Shown here: positions 1 to 7,653 of the stretch, piece by piece
Layout of the letters: every line of letters begins with the position of its first letter
Numbering within the stretch: the stretch's first letter is position 1
Source of the DNA: JBQTHD01 sp052390275
GTDB taxonomy: Bacteria > Actinomycetota > Acidimicrobiia > Acidimicrobiales > AC-14
Direction of reading: 5' to 3'
Assembly (NCBI GenBank): GCA_052390275.1
Contig: JBQTHD010000023.1
Coordinates: 1 to 64,000, forward strand
Length of the DNA stretch: 64,000 bases
Translations under genes and position numbers: made by a program
Notes under the pieces: generated by a model
Database searches by the model: none
Told to the model about the DNA's origin: nothing
Seen by the model: the letters and a program-made list of their open reading frames with translations, nothing else

Positions 1-203
1 CGGGGCCCGCACGAGAACGCGCACGATGCGAAGCCGACCAGCGCGACCCACTCGCCATCGCTGTCGGTCGCGACATGCCGCATGGTCTCGCCCACCATCC
101 GGTGCCCGAGCCAGTGATGCTCGTCGAGCTCCGCGTCGAACCTGGCCCGCTCGCCAGCCGCGGCCGGAGCGACCCTCAGCCCGGCGAACCACTCATCGCG
201 CAC
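1..203 (-). CDS. DUF4338 (DruA-like) protein, N-terminal part only
   Basis: The gene runs off the left edge, so only about 67 residues are visible. A GTG start at 203 follows an in-frame TAG. The translation contains an FDAELDEHHWLGHRMVGE segment followed by a charged strand (GEWVALVGFASCAF). This order (a His/Gly-rich LxxxHHxLG motif, then a hydrophobic strand) is what I know from the N-terminal half of DUF4338 proteins. That family includes DruA of the Druantia anti-phage system and many stand-alone transposon-linked copies. I cannot tell which class this is because the C-terminal half and downstream genes lie outside the window. Family call is moderate, defence role is only a possibility. 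Confidence 0.5.
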   Translation of the reverse strand, partial: MRDEWFAGLRVAPAAAGERARFDAELDEHHWLGHRMVGETMRHVATDSDGEWVALVGFASCAFSCGP

Positions 204-491
204 CCACAACCACTACCAGAGCGACCATCGCGCACGCCAGTCCGGACGCAAACCCGCAGGTCACGACCCAAGCACACCGACTATGAAAAGGCCGTGCCTT
301 CGACGCTTTGATTGCCGCCACGGCAATCGCCAACCAAATGCCTCTGTACACATGCAACCCCAGCGACTATGTCGGCATCGACGGTCTCGAAGTGGTTGTA
401 CTTTCTCCCGCCCAAGCCTGAGACCGAAACCGGCAGGCCGGTACGCAGCCCAGCGTTGGTCATCTGCGCGGCCGAGTTCTCAGAGGACCCG
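204..491. other. Intergenic stretch without a recognisable gene
   Basis: Short overlapping open frames exist on both strands, but none has a ribosome binding site, a recognisable motif or a plausible composition. The region lies between a DUF4338 gene fragment and a decayed transporter, so it may be scarred DNA left by insertion and deletion. Confidence 0.5.
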
Positions 492-1587
492 TTGACCGAT
501 CCCATAATCGTCGCCCCCAAGCTCAGCCACCGCCAGGTCATGGTGATCTTCAGTGGCCTGATGCTGGGGATGTCCTGGCGTGGGTCTTCTACGTCAACAT
601 TCCACTGGGGGTCGCCGCCCTGGCCGTGACCGCAGCGGTGCTGCCCAATGCGGGCCGAGGTCGTCGAGCGCCGATCGACCTTCTGGGCGCCGCCCTCCTG
701 GCTGCCGCTGTCGCGTGTGTGGTCCTGGCGACCACCTGGGGCGGCGTCGAACACGAGTGGGGATCGCCCACCATCCTGGGCCTGGCCGCCGGTGCCGTGG
801 CGCTTGTCGGGATGCTGCTGGTGGTCGAGCGGCGGGCCCAGGAGCCGGTGGTGCCGATCCACCTCTTTTCCAACCGCTCCTTCAACGTGGCCCTGTCGGT
901 GAGCTTCATCATCGGGGTGGCCATGTTCGGTTCCATCAGCTTCCTGCCGGTGTTTCTACAGGTGGTGAAGGGCGCGTCGGCCACCGACTCGGGCCTGGTT
1001 CTTCTGCCCCTCATGGTCGGGATGTTGAGTGCCTCCACGATCGCCGGGCAGGTCATCACCCGCACCGGCCGCTACAAACTCTTTCCGGTTACCGGCTGTG
1101 GAGTTGTGGCGTTGGCCATGTACCTGCTGTCGACCATGGCGCCTGAAACCTCGCGGGCCGCCGTCTCCTCATTCATGGTCCTGATGGGCATCGGACTGGG
1201 GATGAGCATGCAGACGCTGGTGCTGGCGGTGCAGAACGAAGTGGATCAGCGTGAGTTGGGCGTGGCCACCTCGTCGGTGAGTTTCTTCCGCGCCATGGGG
1301 GGATCGGTGGGAGTGGCCTTGTTCGGCGCCTCTTCAACGGCCTGCTCGTCCGTCGGGCCAGCGAGGCGACCATCGGCGATCCTGCCTCCCTGACCCCGGA
1401 ATCGATCCGAAACCTGCCCGAAGCCGTCCGTTCGGACTTCGTCACTGCCTTCGCCGACTCCTTGACCACGGTCTTCCTCTACGCCACGCCGCTGGCGGTC
1501 CTGGCATTCGCCCTTACCTGGCTTCTTCGCGAGATTCCCCTGCGACAGAGCCCCTCCGGCCCGGCGGCGGCCCCGGCCCCGGTCTAA
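492..1587 (+). pseudogene. MFS drug transporter (DHA2/EmrB-QacA type), internally deleted
   Basis: Three pieces of one transporter lie in three frames. From a TTG at 492 the first piece encodes an N-terminal start (PKLSHRQVMVIFSGLMLGM), then jumps at about 575 directly to WVFYVNIPLGVAALA, which in this family lies after transmembrane helix 5, so roughly 120-130 residues are missing. The second piece continues to about 1332 (SVSFFRAMGGSVGVALFGA). The third piece (LFNGLLVRRASE... to the TAA at 1585) is in another frame, as if one base were lost in GGCGCC-TCTTC. The family uses proton antiport to export drugs with 14 helices. This copy cannot make a full protein. Confidence 0.8.
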
Positions 1588-1679
1588 GCGGTGGCTTGCC
1601 CGCTGGCCGGCGGCCCGACGAGCATCAGTTCGAATCATCGGGCTGTTCAGGGCTGCGTTCAGGCGGTCGAGAAAGTGGT

Positions 1680-2360
1680 ATGCGATTTTCGGGCGCGCGA
1701 GGCGCGCGGCTTTTTGACAGCGGAAGACGGGTTCGACTGGGCGCGCGGCCGTCAGCCTGGGTCTCGGTGGTCCTGGTGCTGGGGGGTGTGGCCTGTTCTG
1801 GTGGAGCGGAGCCAGAGTCGGCGGGACCAACTCCGATGGTCGAGACCGTCGCCGCTACGACGAAGCCGGCCGCCCCCCCGACGCCGGAGACCATCGACCC
1901 CTACAAGTGGGGCATCCCATCGGTGCGAGACGCCAGCTACGTGAACCGCCTGCTGGCCTTCTTCGAGGTACGCAACGCCGATCTTCTCCGCCAAACGGTC
2001 GCTGCGAACGGATTGACACCCGCGGTGGAAGCTGGGCTGGCCTCCATCTACCGAGGACCCAACTTCGATTTGGCGAAGGTCAGCTTCGCCCGGGCGATCA
2101 GTGATCCCGATGCGGCTCCAGAATTGGCACGCCTTCCAGCAGGCCCGTTTGTAACGGCTGAAGCTCAGCATGTGTATACATTCTCAACAGACTGTATATT
2201 CGTTGAGGTTCGCCGGTACTTTCGGCTTCTCGATGGATATAGGACCGAGTGGGTCGCCATGGAAAGGCGGCAAGCTGATCGGTCCAACCCGACCGGGTGG
2301 GTTCTCATCTACGACGGCTTACAGGACGACGGATCCGGCCCGGATAACCCATGCATTTAG
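1680..2360 (+). CDS. Predicted lipoprotein of unknown function
   Basis: The 226-residue product starts at the ATG at 1680, preceded by a GAGAAAG-like site. Arginine-rich residues 1-24 are followed by a hydrophobic segment ending in the lipobox LGGVAC (Cys39), so the protein is probably lipid-anchored outside the membrane. A short Thr/Ala/Pro linker leads to a globular part (about residues 75-226) that I do not recognise. It has a cluster of aromatic and charged residues typical of NTF2-like fold extracytoplasmic proteins, but no diagnostic motif. It overlaps the next gene by 10 bases, so the two are probably translated together. The second half is slightly less GC-rich than its surroundings. 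Confidence 0.6.
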   Translation: MRFSGARGARLFDSGRRVRLGARPSAWVSVVLVLGGVACSGGAEPESAGPTPMVETVAATTKPAAPPTPETIDPYKWGIPSVRDASYVNRLLAFFEVRNADLLRQTVAANGLTPAVEAGLASIYRGPNFDLAKVSFARAISDPDAAPELARLPAGPFVTAEAQHVYTFSTDCIFVEVRRYFRLLDGYRTEWVAMERRQADRSNPTGWVLIYDGLQDDGSGPDNPCI

Positions 2361-3232
2361 TCGGGGTGGTGGCCGCAGTTGCTGGCCTGGTAGCTGGGAT
2401 CGACCCCGCTGCCTTGGCACAGGCTGACGCTCGATGCCAACGCGCACCGTGGGTTGCTTCCATCAACTGCTCTGGCGCCCGGGTGCTGGCCAAACCGTTA
2501 CTGAAGCCGACACCCAAGCCAGCCCCGCCAGGCCCACCACCCAAGCAGATTCGCAAGGCGCCGAAGGTTCATGGGTTCCGGGTGCTGAGGGCGGCGGTTG
2601 ATCCCAGGGGTGGGGTGTGTCTGTACCAAAGGTGGATTCCCATGCCGGCGGGAACGGGGGTGGCGCACGATCCCTGGCATCTGAGCCTGCTGGGCATCTC
2701 TGCCGGGTTGTCGGCCTGCCCCGCTCCTCCCGCTGCGGTGGCCGCAGTACTGGAAGCCTTCGTCGAGACGCTGGATCTGCCCAGGCCTTCTCCTCGCATA
2801 GGGGTGGGCTATGCCATCACCGGGTTACCTGCACATCTGGCCACCAACGGAGCGGTGTCGGCCGGCTTCACCCGCCCCACCCCGCTTGGAGAACTGGTGG
2901 TCAAGGCCATCGGCACCTATTCGGTTGACTGGGGCGACGGCACCGTCACCGGTCCCCACTCGAAAGAGGGCCGTCCCTGGCCCGACGGAGAGATCCTCCA
3001 CACCTACTCCCATGTGGGCACCTACGACGTCATCGTGTCCCAGCAGTGGCGGGCCGAATGGTCCATCTCCGGCAAATCCGGCGGACAAGCCGCCGACCAA
3101 TCCGGTGGACAGGCGGGCAACACCAACCAGAATGGCCCCATCTACCAGGGCGTCATCGACGACCTGACCACCGCCACCGTCGTGGAGGACCTGGTGGTGG
3201 ACCAGGTCCAGACCATCCTGGTCAACGAGTAG
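2351..3232 (+). CDS. Secreted protein with PKD-like domain
   Basis: The 293-residue product begins with a hydrophobic signal sequence (about residues 1-23, ending AALA). A Pro/Lys-rich linker follows (about 48-72) and then a central region with two cysteine pairs. Near residues 190-235 the motif YSVDWGDGTVTGP followed by HTYSHVGTYDVIV is the classic core of a PKD-type beta-sandwich, usually found in cell-surface or secreted proteins for protein or sugar contacts. The C-terminal part is Gln/Asn/Gly-rich and ends in an acidic helix. The start overlaps the lipoprotein stop by 10 bases, suggesting a two-gene exported unit. The ligand is unknown. Confidence 0.65.
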   Translation: MHLVGVVAAVAGLVAGIDPAALAQADARCQRAPWVASINCSGARVLAKPLLKPTPKPAPPGPPPKQIRKAPKVHGFRVLRAAVDPRGGVCLYQRWIPMPAGTGVAHDPWHLSLLGISAGLSACPAPPAAVAAVLEAFVETLDLPRPSPRIGVGYAITGLPAHLATNGAVSAGFTRPTPLGELVVKAIGTYSVDWGDGTVTGPHSKEGRPWPDGEILHTYSHVGTYDVIVSQQWRAEWSISGKSGGQAADQSGGQAGNTNQNGPIYQGVIDDLTTATVVEDLVVDQVQTILVNE

Positions 3233-4139
3233 TACCTGTCATCGCGATCCCGGCGGCAGCGGCGGCCAGACCCAGTGCGAGCGAGGCCGCCAGGTACCCA
3301 CCGGCGAGGGCCAACCTTCGGTTCGAGACCAGTCCGGTGACCTCTCGGGCCGCCCCGGACATGGTGGTCAGCGCGCCCAGGCCGCCCACGGAAACGATGA
3401 TGACCCAGCCGTTCACAGATCCCCAGGCCAAGCCGGCGAGACCCGACCCAACCACGTTGACGGCCAGTGTTCCCCAGGGCATCGGTCCACGGTTGAGCCA
3501 GGCCGCCATCGCAGCCCGGATCAGGCCGCCAGCCGCGGCCAGGACTACGAAGGCGATGGCGGCGGCCACCAGCCAACCACCCGACAGCCGTCCTTCGTCG
3601 ACAACGGCGGACCAGAGATTCGACCACGAGGCTTCGGTCTCGACCAGGGACACCCCCAAAACGAGGGTTCCGGCGATGGCCATTGCGAGGATTCGGCCAC
3701 CCGACCCCACCCGGATGATCAGGCCGCCCACCAGGAACCCGGCGATGGCCACCGCCACCGACCCGGCCGCGTAGGCCGCCCCCGCCGCCGCCATCGGTCC
3801 GGGGGCCCCCGCCAGGCCGACGGCCGCTTCGACCGCCACGGCCGAGAAGGTGGTCAGGCCGCCGCAGAGGCCCACCACCCCGAAGTCCACCTTTGGAGAC
3901 CGGTCGCGTCCAACGGCGAGCAGGAAGCCGGCGACCATCGAACCGGCAAGGTTGAGGACGAGGATCACCAGCAGGACCCGGCCTGGTCCGCCCGCAGCCA
4001 GGAGGACCACGCGGATCGTGGCCCCCAAAGCCGCTCCGCAACCAACACACGCCGCCCGCCGCCATCCCAGCCCCAGCCCTAGCCGGCCCAGCCTCCCGCC
4101 CCGGCCCACCAGATCTTCCGGGACCCGGACCGCCGGCAT
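3222..4139 (-). CDS. Single-chain double CrcB/Fluc fluoride channel
   Basis: The 305-residue protein holds two CrcB domains. Domain 1 (about residues 20-150) has GAALGATIR, VLNLAGSMVAGFLL and the signature GGLTTFSAVAVE. Domain 2 (about 195-300) has AAAGGLIRAAMAAWL, TLAVNVVGSGLAG and GALTTMSGAARE. Each domain has four hydrophobic helices, and one extra helix (RILAMAIAGTLVLGVSL) lies between them, giving 4+1+4. Normal bacterial Fluc is about 120 residues and assembles as an antiparallel dimer of one or two separate chains that export fluoride. The extra helix would place the two halves in opposite orientation, as in eukaryotic FEX. The start is ATG 4139 behind CCAGGATG; longer upstream starts would only translate repeats. 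Confidence 0.82.
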   Translation of the reverse strand: MPAVRVPEDLVGRGGRLGRLGLGLGWRRAACVGCGAALGATIRVVLLAAGGPGRVLLVILVLNLAGSMVAGFLLAVGRDRSPKVDFGVVGLCGGLTTFSAVAVEAAVGLAGAPGPMAAAGAAYAAGSVAVAIAGFLVGGLIIRVGSGGRILAMAIAGTLVLGVSLVETEASWSNLWSAVVDEGRLSGGWLVAAAIAFVVLAAAGGLIRAAMAAWLNRGPMPWGTLAVNVVGSGLAGLAWGSVNGWVIIVSVGGLGALTTMSGAAREVTGLVSNRRLALAGGYLAASLALGLAAAAAGIAMTGTTR

Positions 4140-4260
4140 CTGTTCATCCTGGCAAAGGTTCGTTGGCGGGGTGGAAGCGGGTAGAGCGGTCGGCACGACG
4201 AGGGCTTCCCGAGAGGACGTTTCGGGACAGGCGTCGCCGAATGGGTGTCCCGGAATGGTC

Positions 4261-4357
4261 CTCGGAGGAGTGGGCGTCGAAGGAGTGGGCCTCGGAGGAG
4301 TGGGCATCGAAGGAGTGGGCCTCGGAGGAGTGGGCCTCGGAGGAGTGGGCCTCGGAA
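4261..4357. repeat. 15-bp tandem repeat (six copies)
   Basis: Six units of the form CTCGGAGGAGTGGGC, some reading GTCGAAGG or ATCGAAGG, lie head to tail between the divergent starts of the CrcB gene (4139) and the conserved gene at 4394. The period is a multiple of three, so frames through it stay open on both strands, which creates spurious N-terminal extensions. Confidence 0.9.
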
Positions 4358-4393
4358 AATGGGAGGAGTCCTGCAGGTGGAGATGTCCTGGTG

Positions 4394-4816
4394 ATGGTTG
4401 AGAACGCCGATGAAGGGACTTCGGGGCTGTCGGCGGATGTGGTTGCCGCCGTGGGCAAGGTGACCGAAGCCCTGGAATGGATCGAGCGGGCCCGAGGCCG
4501 CCTCTATGACTTCCACCAGTTGGTGGGACACGCCGATGCCACCTTTGAGGCAGCCGCTGTCGCCCTCGAGGAGTGCGGCCAACAGCAATGGGCGGCCCGA
4601 GTTCGCCACGAGGTGGTGGGCCGCAACGTTCTCGACGGCCGCTGGACATTTCAGGTGATCGAGGAGTTCGACGCCGGCTACTACGCAGAGGCCCGCAACT
4701 GTGAGGAGGCGCTACGCGATGATCTGACGGGCGGAGAACGCCATCTGTTCGAAAGTCACCTGAAGGAGCGACGCCGGACGCGTGGACGGCTCGGCCACGA
4801 GTCCCGCCCGCCGTAA
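4394..4816 (+). CDS. Conserved hypothetical helical protein
   Basis: The 140-residue product from ATG 4394 (site GGTGGAGAT upstream, GTG 4391 also possible) is predicted helical and soluble. Notable stretches are VTEALEWIERARGRLYDFH, EECGQQQWAARVRHEVVGRNVLDGRW and a Tyr/Glu-rich part (FDAGYYAEARNCEE) before a basic C-terminus. I recall similar short proteins in actinobacteria but no assigned function. A longer frame from 4163 would only add the EWASEE repeat encoded by the 15-bp minisatellite, so I reject that start. Its 3' end overlaps the convergent partner gene of the DUF692 enzyme by about 60 bases. Confidence 0.55.
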   Translation: MVENADEGTSGLSADVVAAVGKVTEALEWIERARGRLYDFHQLVGHADATFEAAAVALEECGQQQWAARVRHEVVGRNVLDGRWTFQVIEEFDAGYYAEARNCEEALRDDLTGGERHLFESHLKERRRTRGRLGHESRPP

Positions 4817-5193
4817 CCACCGTGCCGCCCGCTAACCCGGGATTCGATCCGATCGCGCCAAGTCATCGGCAGGGTTCCCGGGCGCCGGTCAGTGGCCAGG
4901 TCCAACCCGGCCCAGCGTGCCAATCGTCGGGCATCGTCAATGCCGGACTCACCGGAGCGTAACGGGTGGCGTGCGACGTACCTGTCGAAGAGATCGGCGA
5001 ATCCCGTTCCGGCCCTGCTCACGATACCGGGCCAGGCCGCTACCACTTGTCGGCGCCGTTTGGCCACCAGAGCCTGGCGAGCGGCACCGATCTGGGCCGG
5101 GTCGAATCCCGGAGGGATCGGTCCGCCTCCGATGAGGGCTTTCAGTAGCCGTCGCTGGGCCCGGCGGAGCGCTCGTCGGCGCCACCAGATCAC
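4756..5193 (-). CDS. Partner protein of the DUF692/MNIO enzyme
   Basis: The 145-residue product starts in a 4-base overlap with the MNIO stop codon, so the pair is translationally coupled. After a basic helix it has the pattern GPIPPGFDPAQIGAARQALV, then KRRRQVVAAWPGIVSRAGTG and FADLFDRYVARHP. This order (a short aliphatic lead, then A..RRALL.KR...V...WP...) resembles the small helical partner proteins that travel with DUF692 enzymes, such as the DUF2063-like partners, and that present substrate peptides to them. The final 40 residues are Arg/Ser/Gly-rich and may be disordered. Assignment rests on context plus this motif pattern. A role in substrate recognition is inference. Confidence 0.6.
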   Translation of the reverse strand: MIWWRRRALRRAQRRLLKALIGGGPIPPGFDPAQIGAARQALVAKRRRQVVAAWPGIVSRAGTGFADLFDRYVARHPLRSGESGIDDARRLARWAGLDLATDRRPGTLPMTWRDRIESRVSGRHGGYGGRDSWPSRPRVRRRSFR

Positions 5194-6122
5194 GCGCCCG
5201 GTCCTGCGAGGCTCGAGGTCAATGCTACGGAGGTAAGCCCCATGGCTCGGCCCACCCCCGCCAACTCGCTGCGGATGATCTCAGGGTCCGGGAAGGCGCG
5301 GTCACGTTCGAGCATCACCCGCGCCCAAGGCGCCCGGCTACAGACAACGGACAGCAGATCAAGGACCGGGGCCGGTACGGGGTGTGCGTGGTACCTGCCA
5401 TTTCGCCATTCACCCCCAGCCACATGGATATAGGCCAACCGATCGAGGGGCAGTCGATCTAGAAAACTCAAGGGGTCCCAGCAAAGGTTCAGGGAATTGG
5501 CATATAGGTTAGCGATGTCCAGCAGGAGGAGCGCTCCGGTCCGGTCCAGGATCTCACCAATGAAGTCCGCCTCCGCCAGTTCTGATTTGGGCCATTCGAA
5601 CAAGGCGGCGATGTTCTCCAGTGCGAGAGGCACCGGCAGTTGGTCCTGTGCGATCAAAACATTCCTCACCATCACTTCCAAGGCGCCCCGGGTCCTGGCG
5701 ATCGGCAGGAGGTGACCCGCCTCGATTCCACCATCTCGCACGAATGCGATGTGATCACTGACTACCGGTGAGCCGAGCCGGCAAGCCAGGTCGGCGAGGC
5801 GACCTAACCGCCGTCGATCTGGTCGGCAGGCGCCGCCCAGAGACAGGCCGACACTATGAAGAAACACCTCCGTACCTCGCTCGCGTAATCGGGTGAGCTC
5901 GTCGGGTAGGCCACGCCGGGCCGAGCCCCGGTCAGCCAACAACTCGACAAAGCCGAGTGAGGGATAGCTCAGAGCCAGGTCGGCCAGTTCCTCTCTCCAA
6001 CCAAGCCCCAGACGGGATTGTGATGCCCGCGAGATTGCACTTCCCCCCGCCAACGGCCAGGCCGCGTCGGCGAGGTTGCCGCCCGCTCTGACCGGGGAAG
6101 CCCGACTAGCCGTCGCAGCCAT
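5190..6122 (-). CDS. DUF692 multinuclear non-heme iron oxidase (MNIO)
   Basis: The protein is a TIM-barrel enzyme of the DUF692 family, whose studied members (MbnB, TglH, ChrH, BufB types) use a two- or three-iron centre and oxygen to modify cysteines in peptides. Metal-ligand candidates appear in order: His in VFLHSVGLSLGGA, Asp-His in VVSDHIAFV, His in GHLLPIART, Glu in LALENIAALFEW, Asp/Asn in LLLDIANLYANSLN, and His/Glu in YIHVAGGEW plus AHPVP. The barrel begins at GLGWREELADLAL. I chose ATG 6122 (GGTGGG upstream), though GTG 6179 is possible. Either start overlaps the end of the upstream TIGR04222 gene, and the stop overlaps the partner gene by 4 bases, so the three form one operon. Confidence 0.85.
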   Translation of the reverse strand: MAATASRASPVRAGGNLADAAWPLAGGSAISRASQSRLGLGWREELADLALSYPSLGFVELLADRGSARRGLPDELTRLRERGTEVFLHSVGLSLGGACRPDRRRLGRLADLACRLGSPVVSDHIAFVRDGGIEAGHLLPIARTRGALEVMVRNVLIAQDQLPVPLALENIAALFEWPKSELAEADFIGEILDRTGALLLLDIANLYANSLNLCWDPLSFLDRLPLDRLAYIHVAGGEWRNGRYHAHPVPAPVLDLLSVVCSRAPWARVMLERDRAFPDPEIIRSELAGVGRAMGLTSVALTSSLAGPGA

Positions 6123-7070
6123 CGCACCCACCACCGCAGGAGCCGCAGCTTCCATCGCGTGCTTTGCGAGCGGGGACACTGAGAGCTACCGCCAAAGCCG
6201 GGTCAGTAGACCAGAGACGCCGGGCCCCTACCACCGCCAGCAGATCGGGCCCGTGCGGTCCAAGAAGTTCAGTCAGGTCGGAGAATCTTCGGTGAGGATC
6301 GGGCACCTGTCGGGAAAATGTACGGGATAGTCGCTGCCCGGCGTAGGTTGCAAAAGGCACATTGTCCACCGAATACCACGCGCAGGCTCCCGTGATCGCT
6401 GTAATCATATAATCCGCCTGAGAGAAAGTCTCAGGGGACCTAGATAGTAGTGTCGCCAGCGTCATGAATAATAGTGGCAGAAACCAAAGAATACGATACC
6501 GAAATCTAGATCGTTTAGCTGGCGCAATCAGCAGGCCAACTCTTTCAATCGCGCCCTGCAGGTCGGCCATCGGTGAGGACCAAACAAGATCTTCGTAAGC
6601 AACACTTGCCCGGCCTGATCTGAGGAGGGTGGAAGCACCGGAACGTATTCCGCCAGCGGACTCAAAGGCCACACGTTCAAGCAGATGTGCGTCGGAGGGA
6701 AGCGGTTCGATCCTAGAGATTATGGGAGAGGACGAATGATCGCCCGTCACTGCCAAGAGATCGGATCGCGAGATGGTGCCGTTGGCGAGGCCGTCTCTAA
6801 GGGGACCGTCGCCCAAATCAATAAGGCCACGGTTCCTAAGGCTGAGAAGTGTCACCCGAGCCGTAAGATCGACCCCGCCGGTGAGTATGGCCATCTCGTA
6901 AAGTCCGATCTGGCACGGTGCGTCGGGCCGATCTGCCCGCCAGGGCCGGAAACCCACCCAACGATGACTGCATTTGATGCTGCGAACAGCAGGCACACGA
7001 TTGCCAGATAGATGACGTAATGGACCGGTTCGGACAACGACCAGAAACCCGATCGATCTTGCGACGCCAT
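6106..7070 (-). CDS. TIGR04222-type membrane protein with Cys/Gly tail (frameshifted)
   Basis: From ATG 7070 the first frame gives an N-terminal helix (YVIYLAIVCLLFAASNAVIV). The TIGR04222 core (LYEMAILTGGVDLTARVTLL, then LRNRGLIDLGDG) lies one base out of phase, so a base seems missing at about 6902. The core continues to a second membrane section (ILWFLPLLFMTLATLL) and ends in the tail DGSCGSCGGGCDGCDG with four cysteines. Gly/Cys-rich tails are known in this actinobacterial family. The tail codons overlap the start of the MNIO gene, so this protein is the obvious substrate candidate. Bases 6330-6720 are visibly AT-richer than the neighbours, suggesting transfer. The frame break may be an assembly error or a real mutation. 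Confidence 0.7.
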
Positions 7071-7233
7071 CGGTTCCAATTGACGGCCACCCTTGGTTCC
7101 GGTGGTCTATGCCACCGGGCAGAGAGGAGAGTTGCGTTGGCGCGGGTCTAACACGAGGTGGCGACACCGTCCAGAGTCACGTGACGAGTAGCAGTGGCTT
7201 CAGAGAACGCTCGCCAACTTCGAAGTTGAGGGC

Positions 7234-7278
7234 TTGACCTAAGCGTCGAAGCCGATAATACTTAGGGGCGTGCCTAAG
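7234..7278 (+). promoter_or_regulatory. Leaderless promoter and ArsR-type operator
   Basis: TTGACC (7234-7239) and TAATAC (7256-7261) are spaced by 16 bases, close to sigma-70 consensus. Transcription would begin within a few bases of the GTG start at 7270, so the message is probably leaderless. A perfect inverted repeat CTTAGG-6-CCTAAG (7261-7278) covers the -10 edge and the start codon, and another CCTAAG half-site sits at 7238-7243 next to the -35. This is the expected place for autorepression by the encoded ArsR protein. Confidence 0.7.
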
Positions 7279-7653
7279 CGTGAGGATGTGCTCGACCAGG
7301 TTTTTGCCGCCCTCGCCGATGGCACCCGGAGGCGGGTGGTCGAACGACTCGGTTCGGGTCCCGCGTCAACTTTGGAACTGGCCCGGCCTTTCAACATGGC
7401 TCTGCCTTCGTTCACTGAGCACTTGGGCGTTCTGGTGCGCGCCGGGCTGGTCACCTCCGCCAAGCAAGGGCGGGTGCGCACCTATCGGCTGAGTCCCACC
7501 GGGCTGGAGGCGGCCGACGGCTGGCTCGAAGCTCAGCGCAGGCTCTGGGAACGCCGCCTGGATCAACTGGATGACCTTCTGATCAGCCTCACGAAGTCTC
7601 ACGAAACCGATCCTCCCAGCCAGGAGGGTCAACCCCACAAGGAGGAACGATGA
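7270..7653 (+). CDS. ArsR-family transcriptional regulator
   Basis: The 127-residue protein is a winged-helix ArsR regulator of the group paired with SRPBCC genes. The start motif VFAALADGTRRRVVERL, the recognition part FNMALPSFTEHLGVLVRAGLV and the wing KQGRVRTYRLSP are all present. No metal-binding ELxCVCDLC motif is seen, so it probably senses a small molecule or the state of its partner rather than metal. Its stop overlaps the next start (ATGA), giving a two-gene unit with the AHSA1-like protein, and it likely represses its own promoter through the palindrome over its start codon. Confidence 0.9.
   Translation: MPKREDVLDQVFAALADGTRRRVVERLGSGPASTLELARPFNMALPSFTEHLGVLVRAGLVTSAKQGRVRTYRLSPTGLEAADGWLEAQRRLWERRLDQLDDLLISLTKSHETDPPSQEGQPHKEER

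Noticed and set aside
281..862. Minus-strand frame of 193 codons near the left end
   Set aside because: Antisense to the transporter remnant and without recognisable motif, site or composition.
4163..4393. Longer start for the conserved gene at 4394 with EWASEE repeats
   Set aside because: The repeats are the translated 15-bp minisatellite. A better site precedes 4394.
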